From Siphonodentalium dalli (taxonomy: Eukaryota; Mollusca; Scaphopoda; Gadilida; Siphonodentaliidae), in NCBI GenBank assembly GCA_032622095.1, contig CP136068.1, forward strand, positions 112,979,546 through 113,043,545: 64,000 nucleotides of DNA, written 5' to 3'. Below, in pieces: positions 13,601-21,059 of this stretch. The translations under genes and the position numbers were made by a program. The notes beneath the pieces were generated by a model. That model had not been told where the DNA came from and ran no database searches. It saw only the letters and a list, made by a program, of their open reading frames with translations. Position 1 is the first letter of the stretch. Each line of letters opens with the position of its first letter.

Positions 13601-16600
13601 GAAAAATGTCTCTTTTGTAAAAAAAAAAAATTATTTCAAACATTATCATTCAAATGGGTATTGCTATAATGCCAATATATTTAATCCGTATTGTGTAGCA
13701 GTTATTCGACAAACATATGTAGCATGTAGTTAACAGACATTTAGAACGGTTTGCGAAATAATGGATTTTGGCTTCCCCTCCCCAAACACGTTTTTGGTCG
13801 AAAAATTGCATATTTGTGTTAAGAACTTTACCAAATTTTACAATTGATCATAATGGGACCCGACATGACTCGTTGGGTGAAAAGTTGGAACGGGGACACT
13901 GCAGCTTAAGTGACCAAAGACGTGTTCGTGCTTCCAGACCCCAAGTTACAACAACAACAAATGTTATTTACTATTACCACAGTGTCGCATATCACAAGTA
14001 CTCCATTATCGCTTAGGATTGAAATACAGCAGTTTAAGCTAGGACAGCTCATCTTTACTTATTGGAATATCCCGATTACAATGGTCCTAGGACTGAATTT
14101 ATATGCGCCATACCGAATGTTATTTTAACAGAAAATACTCTCTTTTTTTGCGGATCACAATTCAGTCATCGTGAAAATATTAAAATATTTGACGCGGTTC
14201 AAACATTTATCTCGAAAATGAAGCGATTTTCATGACGCTGTCATTTGTGAAAACTTCGTGAAAAGCATTGAAACCCTGCTGAGCGCGAAATTTACACCCA
14301 CCAGATTGTCTGACATTTCACCGCGACGGGCGTATCAATGACGTAAATAACACTATCTGTATATCATTGTATCCAATCAGCCACAACGAAATTATATGTT
14401 TATCAATGTATCCAATCCGTTTGTCATCCCGCGAGGTAAAACCCGAATCTCCGGTTCTCGTTTTACCATCGCGTCACAACAAACTCGTGCAATAACGTTA
14501 ACCAGTTCACAGACTTGTGTCGTTCTATCTATAACTTGAATTGAGTATACACTTACACGAATTCGACTTCATCTGTCATGCCATCGGGTCCTTGCCATGT
14601 TATTTCAGGTGACTTATCAGTGTTATCCGAATGGGTAACAGTGTCCATGTCGGCGCTGCAGTTAAGTGTCTTCATTGACGTACCCGCATCGGGGAAAGTC
14701 CCAACGGGCGTCGTGTCTACTGTAGTTTGGTCTTTCTTTCTTGCCTGGATGATCATCCCTTTTACATTTCGGCTTGGCTTTACTGCAAGAGGAACAGGGC
14801 GCGAAATTGTCGGGAACCTTATTTCAGTCGGGGACTACACTCTAAATCGCGTTGGGCAAAAATTTAACAAACACAATGGTGCAAATATTGGGTATATTCT
14901 ACCCAATGTTGGACAATGTTTTAACTCAACGCGGACAGACGAACAAATGGGTAGATATGTGGCTCCGATCTATGTGGCTAGAAATGGTAATGTGGCTTTA
15001 GTTTGTATATGGCTTCTCAAGTACCCATACAATTGTATGTGGCTATCAAGTAGTAGATAGTGATAAAACTCCAGAATATGGATTCCTAACATGTTGGAAT
15101 TAAAGCTGAAGAAGCTGATTAAAACTCAAAACTTGCACACAGCAACTGAGACAGTGGAATAAGAAAAACTGACAGGTCCGTGATTGGGTGGCTAGCCGCA
15201 TAAATGTCCGCCAGTGTCCGACATCTCCTATTGACAGGTCATGGATGTCTAAATCTATGGACTTTTTGTTTCCAAATTTTGAGTGACTACAAAATTAAAT
15301 AAGCTGATTAGGCCAAATAGATCATTATTGAACGTCCATCTGAAAGCTGTTACGTGGCTAGCCACGCAACGGAAGTTATGGACATAAATATCCATTTTAC
15401 ACAATCTTAGCCACATAAGTAGTCATTAGTACACACAGGGTAACATTTTACACAATCTTAGCCACATAAGTAGTCATTAGTAAACACAGGGTAAAATTTT
15501 ACCCAATATTAATTTACGCCCAACTTCCAAGAAATCGCACAACGTAGAAGGTAAATTACTGTTGGGTAAATTGGTACCATGCGTTGAGTAAACACATTGC
15601 CCAATTTGGGTAAAATATACCAACGCGATTTAGATTGTATACTTGCCTAGAGTTTAATTGGGGCTATTCCCGGCTATTCCGGAAGATTTCGATCACGTGT
15701 AGTTTGGAAATATCCGCTTCTGGGACAATACAGCTGTGATCTGTCTGAGAACAATCTCGCTTTAATGCTTGATTGATTGATTGCTCGATTGATTTGGGGT
15801 TTAATGTCGTTTTCATCAACTAAGGCCATATCACGATATTGCCAGTTTTTATTTGTGGAGGATATCCGCACACTTACGGTTAACATTGATGTCAATGGCG
15901 GATAAACTCGTGGACTCCGCAAACCACCGGCGAGTAATTGACTATAACGATTTCGAGTTAAAATTCCACGATAGAGACACGTGGATTTTACCCTCATCGA
16001 CAGCACTGGAAAGCGATTCGGCTTGGAGTCGTGCCGCTAAACGACTGAGCCACCGAAGACACTCGTTCAAATGCTGATTTGACGATATTAGAGAACTTTC
16101 GCAAAATCACTATTATCGATTACCGATATGCTATATTGTCATAGTAAGGTGGACATCATCATAATTTACATATGGTGGTTAATTCGTGATACAGCATAAT
16201 TATGCCCCACTATATTCAGGTTACAGATATATTTGATGAAAAAGTAATGTGTGTCTCTTTCATATCCATTGTTCTTAGTCGCGTGTTATACACCACACGG
16301 ATACGGTTAGAGTGTCCGCAAGCAGGGCTAGTGGCACATACGTGACACATCCGCACATAATTAACCCTTTACCCAACAAAACGGCAAAAAACGCCCAAAT
16401 AAAGCTTCAACAGCTAAAATATCTTCGGTCTGTCTCAATAACACCATACAAATATGGATATCATTGGAACCGGTTCATTGACTACATTTTGTTGGTTACA
16501 GTTATTCCATGTGCCAATGCATTCTCTTATATATGCGAGTCGACCATAGGTCGCCTCGCATATATAAGAGAATGCATTGGCAAAGAGAATGCATTTAACA

Positions 16601-19490
16601 ATTGTTATAATATTTTTCTACATTCTTTGACAATTTTATCATTTTTAATATGTGTTAAGCCAATGCATTCTCATATATATGCGAGGCGACCTATGGTCGA
16701 CTCGCATATATAAGAGAATGCATTGGCACAGGGCCGTTCTGTTGGGTAAAGGGTTAAACTAGGTATATTTCGTCTCAAAGAAGAACAGCCATGCGTAAAG
16801 ATCGAATTTTGGCCGTATACTTGCAGGATATTGTCCATGTCCGTAATCGTAATCGTGATTTTGCGAAAGGTCTCTATTGTCAAAAACAAAAAAACAGTTA
16901 CAGACCGGCAGTGGGTGGGACACTTTCGAATATACTAGAAATCAACCGAAGAACTCTGTCACGATGTGAGACCATTTATATTATGATATAGGATGCTCCC
17001 AAACGGATTCATACGTGGATTTCCGTTGATAAGGGGGTAGTTTCTAATGTCTACCCCAGACTTTGACTATATAACTGTTTGGTGCTTCCATTCCTTCCAT
17101 ATGATTATGTTCCGTGCATGTGTAATTTACGTGCGTGATGTTTTATGTGGTTTTGTGGCCTCCCGGTAGGGTTTGCGCGCCATTGCTGTGGTGGTGCTGA
17201 TGTGGGGTTGGACTTAACAGTGGAGCAGCAAGATGAACAGCCACAGGATCAACACCTTGAATTGGGCCTTTGATTCTGAGTATATATTATTTGTGTGAAT
17301 AAATGTAATATATATCTTTATTGCCTCATGTGAGGAGAGATTATACAAACTGTATAAAGGAAGGACGTAAACACACAAACATAACTAATACATATATACA
17401 ATAGAAAGCAAGATGCGTGCACAATCACAAGTTTTATTTTGTGCGTGTTGGATAACTAACAGTTTGTATCATATTCGTGAAAGTTAGTATTTACGAACAC
17501 CCTTTACAATGTTGCAAGAGTGGAAAAGAAAGACAGCAGCATCAACAAAAAGGTTCACGGAATTGTGTATATGGTTTTACGGTTTGCATATGCTAGAGTT
17601 CCCAAGAAGGAGAGATGCGAATGTGTCCACAGAAAGTGAAGCCATGAACTCGTAGCTCTGAATGCCGTACACATACTACACATCGACCACTCTCTCCCAG
17701 AATATATTCCTGAGATTAATCAACGATTGGGCTCGACAGTCAGATGTTACGTGTACCATTTCGTTTCTGTAGATCGAGCCACATTGAGAACAGTGCTAGC
17801 ACAGACTGTTTGCGTGCGTCTTTTTGTTCAGAAGAAGTACCAGCTGTCGCAGTTCTTTTGAACGATGGCGATTGCTTGATGCGAGATCCCATACATTCCA
17901 GAGATTGAGAGGGTCTGAGTGACATCGCAAAAAGAAACTTAGATCTGAATCATTGGCAACAGATACCGACCAATATGCCCGATAACAGTTTTTAACTTTT
18001 GATTTCACGAGGTTCTTCCATTCTTGTTTGCCGGGAAACACCCCGTGTCAATGAAGATTAGAACGAAATCGAGCAGACCATATTCCTCGAGAATTCGTAT
18101 TCTCGGGCAACATCGCGGGGTACATGGAGATTTCATACATTGCTCCCTCTTTTTGAATGTTTCGACCAATACGTATTTTGGGCATGGATAGCTACATAAG
18201 TAATACAAGTTATCTTCGTCAACATCGGGGGTACAAGGAGATTTAATACTTGGGTGTCAAGTCTACGACCCGAGGCGGAGCCGATGGGTTCAAAAAGAGA
18301 CATCAAGTTACATATGTATTAAATCCCTATTATGTACCCCACGAATGCGAGGCATTTGAGATATTCGCCCTTAAAGTAGCATAGTCTCCCAACAAATTAG
18401 TCATAATAAATTAGAGGCAAACTAAACTGGAATATTGTTTTTAACGCACTCATTTCACTGGTCCAGTAGCATGATACGGTATGTCTAAGCTGACCAGTAT
18501 AGACATGGGAGCATAATATTGATATGTATTAAGAACATCACCGATAAAGAGCGTTTAATGATTGGATTATTGGGCCAAGCGTTCTTTTGCGTTTCAAGTA
18601 CATGCACGTCCACAGCAGATGATGAATATCTTGTAACTTTTGACATATTTAAACTACACAATTAGACTCCTGATATCGTGGAGAGTATTGTTTGTAAGTT
18701 TGGTGCTAATCGGCGACTAAACAAATTGTTATCAAATGTAGTGACCACTACACCCCATCTCTCACCAAAGCAGCACCCATATGACGTCTTTAAATTCACA
18801 CGATTAGATTCCTCATATCATGGATAAGAATGTGTATCAACTTGGTGGAAATTGGCGCTAAAAATATTGTGTATCAATTTTGGTGCACCTCTCCCTTTCA
18901 GTGCACCCGTGACTCGAATGCCGCCACACCTTTGACAGCATTAAGCCACGCCATAGACACTCATACCTTGGGGATAAATTTGTATAAGTTTCGTGGCAAT
19001 CGGCGACTAAACCAATTCTTATCAGATTTAGTAATCACCAACCGTCCCCCAAAATCTCTCATCCCAACGACACCAATTTGGCGTCTTTAAATCACACAAT
19101 AAGATTCCTTGTATCATGGAGAATATCTCAGAAGAATGTGCATCAATTTGGTGGAATTCGGCGCTAAAATTATTTTGAGCAAATTTGGTGCCCCTCTCCC
19201 CTTCCGGGCATCCTTGACGCAAACGGCGCGACTTTTGACATATTTAAACCACTTCATTGGATTCCTCATATTATTATTTTGGTGGCAATCGGCGACAATT
19301 TTTGTTTCTGCCCCTCCCCCTTTTCTGCCCCTGACAACAACGGCATCACTTTAGAAAATTCTAACCGTCGCCATTATCTTTCTCGTAAAACATTACCCAT
19401 ATCAGACCCCTTTTGTGCCATGTAGGTGGTTCCCTGTGAATTTCTATAGAACACAGACAGACAGATAGACAGACAGACATTCGCAAATAT

Positions 19491-19526
<36 letters not shown>

Positions 19527-20703
19527 TAGAAGGTGACCCGACTTCGTCCGGGCTATTCAAAAACCAAATTTCAAGTCGATAGCTCCACCCGTTTCCGAGA
19601 TCTGGTCTGCGCAAGATACATTCACATACCAAATTTCAAGTCGATAGCTCCACCCGTTTCCGAGATATATAGCCCAATGTCATTTGCGGGTACCTCGGCC
19701 GGTGATGAGTTAACGCGACATCGGCCGGTTAAGAGTTAACGCGATCACGTCACGATATGTTGACGGCGTAATATATTTACGCAATGTTTTTCGATGAGCG
19801 AAGCATGGTCCTGCGTTCTTCCCGATAATTAAGGTAGAAACTTTAAACGTACACAGGCGTGTGATACATCATTGGAAAGATGAAGCGCCACAGATTCTAA
19901 CCGTGCAAATTATATGACTGGCAATTTATTATTCGCGCTATATCGAATCGATTTGTGAGCACCGAACTGAAATATATTAGCGCAAAACGGCGTAAAAACA
20001 GATTTGACCTCGGCACGTGAAAAGTTGACCTCGGATCTGAAAATCAATAGGCCTATGTTACTCCTGACCCGAAAATACCCCCACATACCAAGTTTCATCG
20101 AAATCGGGACGGCCGTTTTCGAGTTCATCGATTACACACACACACACAAACAAACAAACAAACAGATCTTCCAAAATATATAATAGATATATATATACGA
20201 AGCTCTCGGTGGGGGACTCGAATATATAAGACAATGCATTGATACAGGGGTTTCGCAAAATGTCAGGATGTTCAAGTCATTGGAGGGTTAAATTGTGATC
20301 GCCACGTGGCTTTAGTGTTTATATATTGGTGGCATTCAAATCTACGAACTGATAAAACACAATTAAGTATAAATGATTAAGGCAAGCAGCACGACAATCC
20401 CCTTACCGCGAGTGGCAAGAATGAGTACAATGAGCTATTCGTAATGCTTATCATTAAAGATGGCTATTTAAGAGCACAAATTGTACACAAAAACTCACTT
20501 TTGAGCGTTTCGCCTTTTTTGTAGCTGGTTTTTCCACCGACGACAGTCAGCGAGACTGGCGAGTTGCTACCTGTTGCGGTAGGTACAACACCGTGATTCG
20601 GCAACTCTGATTCACAGCAGCTGGTTGGCGCTCCACTCTGGTACGCTCCCACCGACAGGACATACGAAGCGAAGATCGCTGCAACTAGTTCCTTGATATG
20701 CAT
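1556..20703 (-). CDS. Reeler-domain protein, secreted or GPI-anchored (five-exon gene model)
   Basis: Joining minus-strand exons 20703-20499, 14782-14557, 10027-9960, 4714-4691 and 1611-1556 gives about 192 residues with a stop. The phases are 1, 2, 1, 1. The order is: a signal peptide (about residues 1-20); a Reeler domain (about 21-166) with the family's YxxGAP opening, C...PNHG, the QAR strand, PVGTF, the LNC cysteine and VTHSDNTDKS before a Trp; a short Gly/Thr linker; and a 17-residue hydrophobic end. Reeler domains occur alone in arthropod defence proteins (Hdd11 type) and as N-termini of reelin and ferric-chelate reductase 1. No DOMON or cytochrome b561 domain follows here, so the stand-alone type fits best. 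The hydrophobic end suggests a GPI signal (inference). Every junction is GT-AG. Extra small phase-1 exons in introns 3 or 4, or alternative 3' ends, cannot be excluded. The exact function is unknown. Confidence 0.85.
1683..2148 (+). mobile_element. MITE family B, copy 1
   Basis: The inverted ends begin ATATGTGACC.GCCATATC and run about 45 bp (through TCCAGTCGTAAGTCGGGATT). Inside each end lies one copy of the shared hairpin, then an AT-rich core. The family B termini are unrelated to A, yet the hairpins are the same. The element lies in intron 4 of the Reeler gene. Confidence 0.82.
2549..2692 (+). mobile_element. MITE family C, truncated right half
   Basis: One shared hairpin (about 2600-2668) is followed by an ACAGGGTTTTTGCAAAAAGC terminus typical of family C. 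The left hairpin and left end are missing. It is directly followed by the TTGAGTAAA-array element. Confidence 0.6.
2693..3226 (+). mobile_element. TA-type MITE J with TTGAGTAAA arrays
   Basis: The right end, read inverted, is CACTGAAAATCATGTTGAG next to a TA. The left end keeps GAAAATCAT and then at least seven head-to-tail GTTGAGTAAAC units (2713-2830). Inverted copies (TTTACTCAAC) fill the right side. The same design occurs at 14838-15637 and 49418-50193 with a different central base. The left-most bases are diverged. No coding capacity. Confidence 0.6.
3232..3796. other. Intron 4 sequence, nothing recognised
   Basis: This is AT-rich intron sequence between two MITEs. No repeat or coding signal was identified. 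Confidence 0.35.
3797..4174 (+). mobile_element. MITE family B, copy 2
   Basis: It has family B inverted ends and two hairpins (about 3849-3916 and 4047-4115). The central segment is inverted relative to the copies at 1683 and 26495: the GGGCTC.GTATGGGTG block appears on the other strand. In intron 4. Confidence 0.82.
4187..4463 (+). mobile_element. TTAA-flanked MITE O
   Basis: TTAA lies at both ends. The inverted termini AGGATTACACCGGTGTAATT and (right, inverted) AGGGTTACATTGGTGTAATT match over about 25 bp. The interior has no ORF. In intron 4, between family B copy 2 and exon 4. Confidence 0.7.
4691..4714 (-). CDS. Reeler gene exon 4: 24-nt microexon
   Basis: A 24-base exon lies between a strong acceptor (pyrimidine-rich, ending CATCTGTTTCAG) and a consensus donor GTAAGT. 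It enters and leaves in phase 1, so it adds exactly eight residues (GATGIVPT with the split Gly) and could be skipped without a frameshift. The short Gly/Thr segment sits between the Reeler domain and the hydrophobic end, a good place for a linker and GPI attachment site. It rests on splice signals and phase only; being so short it has no homology support of its own. Confidence 0.62.
4811..4966 (+). mobile_element. Hairpin MITE N beside a poly-C run
   Basis: The left CACGAATAATAGACCAGTCC and right GTAGTCTATTATTCATATGG are inverted repeats, with GATGTAT / ATACATT continuing the stem. Half-copies with CCCTCCAAATGAATAATAGxCC occur near 44745, 55130 and 58505. A C-homopolymer of about 16 bases precedes it. 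Confidence 0.5.
4971..5658. other. Intron 3 sequence, weak repeat similarity
   Basis: It has no gene. Near 5480-5560 are diverged matches to the duplicated block at 49131-49417 (GCATATTGTATGC, CGTGCAAACTTGCCAGTGTA), suggesting an old copy of the same dispersed repeat. Confidence 0.4.
5659..5876 (+). repeat. 31-bp minisatellite
   Basis: About seven units of CGATATATACATGGTATATT plus ATCTGAACAGA, period 31 bp. The array resumes briefly at 6303-6350, so the sequence between looks like a later insertion. Confidence 0.85.
5877..6302. repeat. Insertion in the minisatellite with a 172-bp palindrome
   Basis: Positions 6128-6299 form a long inverted repeat: left TGTTATCGCTGCAGTGAATT and right AATTCACTGCAGCGATAACA, with the stem continuing through GAAGAGGTCAGATCGCTGGA to a GC-rich centre at about 6205-6223. 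A smaller palindrome (ATCGGATCA...TGATCCGAT) lies at about 5939-5966. The block splits the 31-bp minisatellite. No family assigned. Confidence 0.7.
6357..7952. repeat. 45-bp tandem repeat (about 35 units)
   Basis: Unit: TTTAGTATAGAAAGCGTTAA, TGGGTCCACGGGTCCGATCT and AAGAA; period 45 bp, imperfect. Because 45 is a multiple of three, the minus strand reads as a 15-residue repeat (LDRTRGPINAFYTKF) over 7135-6857 and 7986-7630, but small indels break the frame and no start or splice context was seen. It lies in intron 3 of the Reeler gene. I treat it as non-coding. Confidence 0.9.
7990..8380 (+). mobile_element. TTAA-flanked element L, copy 1
   Basis: It starts TTAAAGGTTACACAATCCG and ends near ATGCATCTTTAA. 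It shares ACAACAACAACA, AATGCTAACCAC, CAACTATAGTATAACATTGC and ATCGATATCTGAT with copies at 9154 and 35210-36764. The right end appears shortened by deletion. Confidence 0.65.
8412..8985. repeat. (ATC/GTC/ACC)n trinucleotide repeat
   Basis: Long imperfect CAT/CGT/CAC triplet tract. It yields His/Arg-rich, Ile/Val-rich and Met/Thr-rich reading frames on both strands, all artefacts of low complexity. Confidence 0.9.
9154..9407 (+). mobile_element. Element L, copy 2 (right end replaced)
   Basis: TTAAGGTACACAATCCGGAT opens the copy. It runs through CAACAACAACAACAA, GCCGCCAAATATTCC and TGGGTGGGTTCCTCGACTCG to GCGTTAATTCGG, where a family C MITE begins. Confidence 0.6.
9408..9932 (+). mobile_element. 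MITE family C, copy with long AT-rich core
   Basis: The left end CCTTTCATGATTAGAGCTTT precedes a diverged hairpin (9446-9518). The right hairpin (9853-9925) is good, but the outer right terminus is lost. The core contains many repeats of ATTGTTAAAGAATGTAAG with polyA. It ends about 35 bp from the donor of Reeler exon 3. Confidence 0.7.
9960..10027 (-). CDS. Reeler gene exon 3: last domain strand
   Basis: This is a 68-bp exon with acceptor TTTCTTACAG and donor GTGAGT (9959-9954), entering in phase 2 and leaving in phase 1. It codes V-CTFVDNKTTIYTVVTSVAITYD, the final beta strands of a Reeler domain (compare the family's V-x-F-x-A-T-F-V pattern) with a late cysteine that could pair with the one near the N-terminus. 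The right hairpin of a MITE ends about 35 bp beyond the donor, so the insertion came close to the splice site but spared it. Confidence 0.82.
10543..10582 (+). repeat. C-run followed by (CA)n
   Basis: A C homopolymer is followed directly by a CA dinucleotide tract. Confidence 0.9.
10584..11181 (+). repeat. 299-bp tandem duplication
   Basis: Two head-to-tail copies (10584-10882, 10883-11181) start CCTTGTTTGTATTACATACG. Each holds inverted motifs CGTTATTTCG / ACGAAATAACG and TGTGAGGACATTG / GAATGTCCTCACA. They differ by only a few bases. CA-rich simple repeat flanks both sides. In intron 2. Confidence 0.88.
11385..11950 (-). mobile_element. Probable LINE 3' end, minus strand
   Basis: Read on the minus strand, TAATCTCCGTTGATATGGAG precedes GAATAAAGTATCTCTCTC: a small stem, AATAAA and short tail repeats. 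The LINE end at 17300-17350 has the same layout. The sequence to the right has no recognisable reverse transcriptase; the 134-residue plus-strand ORF here (11515-11919) resembles nothing I know. Confidence 0.35.
12126..12592 (+). mobile_element. MITE family A, copy 2
   Basis: TTAA at both ends, termini CCCTTTACCCAACA and TGTTGGGTAAAGGG, two complete shared hairpins (about 12287-12349 and 12495-12564). The left arm carries the longer subterminal block ending AACCGGTTCATTGAC. In intron 2. Confidence 0.9.
12593..14556. other. Intron 2 sequence, nothing firm recognised
   Basis: About 2 kb of AT-rich intron. ORFs at 13588-13349 (minus) and 13768-14128 (plus) have no family resemblance or splice context. 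Confidence 0.35.
14557..14782 (-). CDS. Reeler gene exon 2: domain core
   Basis: The acceptor is TTCCTCTTGCAG, directly right of 14782. The donor is GTAAGT at 14556-14551. It enters in phase 1 (completing ATA, Ile) and leaves in phase 2. It codes KPSRNVKGMIIQARKK, then PVGTFPDAG, MKTLNC and VTHSDNTDKSPEITWQGP, which are the central strands of a Reeler domain in order and spacing. The junction with exon 1 aligns residue for residue with the usual G-x-T-V-x-V-x-L...F-x-G-F-L-x-Q-A-R stretch, so no exon is missing between them. A TA-flanked MITE (14838-15637) sits only 55 bp upstream of the acceptor without disturbing its pyrimidine tract. Confidence 0.88.
14838..15637 (+). mobile_element. TA-type MITE K with TTGGGTAAA motifs
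   Basis: TA duplications lie at 14836-14837 and 15638-15639. The ends CACTCTAAATCGCGTTGG and (right, inverted) CAATCTAAATCGCGTTGG are inverted repeats. Internal motifs TTGGGTA and TACCCAA recur on both sides. A 45-bp direct duplication (ACACAATCTTAGCCACATAA) occurs at about 15399-15495. It sits 55 bp from the Reeler exon 2 acceptor. Confidence 0.78.
15765..16060 (-). mobile_element. tRNA-derived SINE, copy 1
   Basis: Read on the minus strand the head has TGGCTCAGTCGTTTAG (A-box-like). The body runs to GTGATATGGCC and ends in CCCC AAATCAATC-type repeats. It is about 80% like the copy at 48747. The B-box region is decayed (GTAAAATCCAC). In intron 1. Confidence 0.75.
16361..16757 (+). mobile_element. 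MITE family A, copy 3
   Basis: TTAA ends, CCCTTTACCCAACA termini and two shared hairpins (about 16513-16581 and 16660-16728) around a short AT-rich core. It carries the same long left subterminal block as copy 2. In intron 1. Confidence 0.9.
16758..17295. other. Intron 1 sequence, nothing recognised
   Basis: No repeat family or coding signal was identified between MITE A and the LINE 3' end. Confidence 0.35.
17296..18150 (-). mobile_element. LINE ORF2 C-terminus and 3' end (pseudogene)
   Basis: Read on the minus strand, frames together give RILEEYGLLDFVL, W-K-N-L-V-K-S-K-V, NDSDLSFFLRCHSDPL, SKELRQLVLL, then a Cys/His cluster (C-x2-C-x-S-I-Y-R-N-E...H-V-T-S-D-C) and LINLRNIFWERVV. These are the C-terminal region and zinc-finger-like motif of an endonuclease-type LINE ORF2. 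Several stops and at least one frameshift break it. After the ORF, TAATCTCTCCTCACATGAGG, AATAAA and a tail mark the 3' end. The reverse transcriptase is absent: a 5'-truncated copy inside intron 1. Confidence 0.7.
18630..19360 (+). repeat. Degenerate tandem repeat M
   Basis: Units of roughly 150-250 bp share TTTAAACCACACGATTAGAT, TCCTCGTATCATGGAGA and TTGGTGGAAATTGGCGCTAA, with CCCCTCCC-rich joints. Related units lie at 40690-40985 and around 36870-36900. Class unknown; similar in feel to internal blocks of element L. Confidence 0.55.
19494..20165 (+). mobile_element. Dispersed element starting ACTAG after (TA)n
   Basis: A TA microsatellite (19494-19524) leads into ACTAGAAGGTGACCCG. Two copies of CAAATTTCAAGTCGATAGCT follow, and the end is AAGTTTCATCGAAATCGGGA, CGGCCGTTTTCGAG and a (CA)n/(CAAA)n tail. 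Elements with this guided-phrase ending are widespread in invertebrate genomes. Partial relatives lie at 20770-20945 and 24425-24610. Confidence 0.55.
20203..20291 (+). mobile_element. MITE family C, right-end remnant
   Basis: A decayed hairpin arm (GACTCGAATATATAAGACAA) is followed by GGGGTTTCGCAAAA and a terminus GGAGGGTTAA, with TTAA at 20288-20291. Confidence 0.55.
20499..20703 (-). CDS. Reeler gene exon 1: signal peptide and domain start
   Basis: The exon begins at ATG 20703 and codes 68 codons plus one base. The first 20 residues form a signal peptide (MHIKEL, then a hydrophobic run ending SVGA). The mature chain would start YQSGAPTSCCESELPNHG, the typical Reeler opening with its conserved cysteine and the P-x-H-G turn. 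Downstream it reads YKKGETLK, matching the Y-x-x-G-x-T strand of the family. The donor is GTGAGT at 20498-20493 (phase 1). Ten bases upstream of the ATG a sequence TTTCCCTGACAG (AG at 20715-20714) could be a splice acceptor, so the true transcription start may lie in another 5' UTR exon further right. A TA microsatellite sits just upstream. Confidence 0.88.
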
Positions 20704-20742
20704 TCTGTATAATCTGTCAGGGAAATCCGCTAAATCAACGAA

Positions 20743-20950
20743 ATGTTATATATATATATATATATATATATATACTAGCTGGGTACCCGTCATGACGGGG
20801 AGAGTCGTTGTGTTGTTTTTTGTATAGTTATGTTTTAACTCACCAACACCCCCAAAATGGGTGGAAATCGGCCCAGCGGATACCGAGATACAGGTTCAAG
20901 GTCATTTGAAAGGTCAAGGTCACACAGCACGGGCATCCGTGTGTGACGAA
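20743..20950 (+). mobile_element. ACTAG-type element, 5' part
   Basis: (TA)n then ACTAGCTGGGTACCCGTCAT, CAGCGGATACCGAGATAC and AAGGTCAAGGTCACACAGC. It lies just upstream of Reeler exon 1, in possible promoter or 5' intron sequence. Confidence 0.5.
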
Positions 20951-21059
20951 AAAGTTTGGGCTGTTCTCATTCCCTTTGTGAAGTTTGTATTCTTGAATGG
21001 ATGAAAGTTAAGAAGGAATGTCCTTTATGCCGAGCAGCCATAACGACTCATATGAGGTC

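Noticed and set aside
16312-16889. Recurrent small proteins such as CANAFSYICESTIGRLAYIREC
   Set aside because: This peptide is the translation of the MITE hairpin and appears wherever a hairpin lies, in either strand; a repeat artefact.
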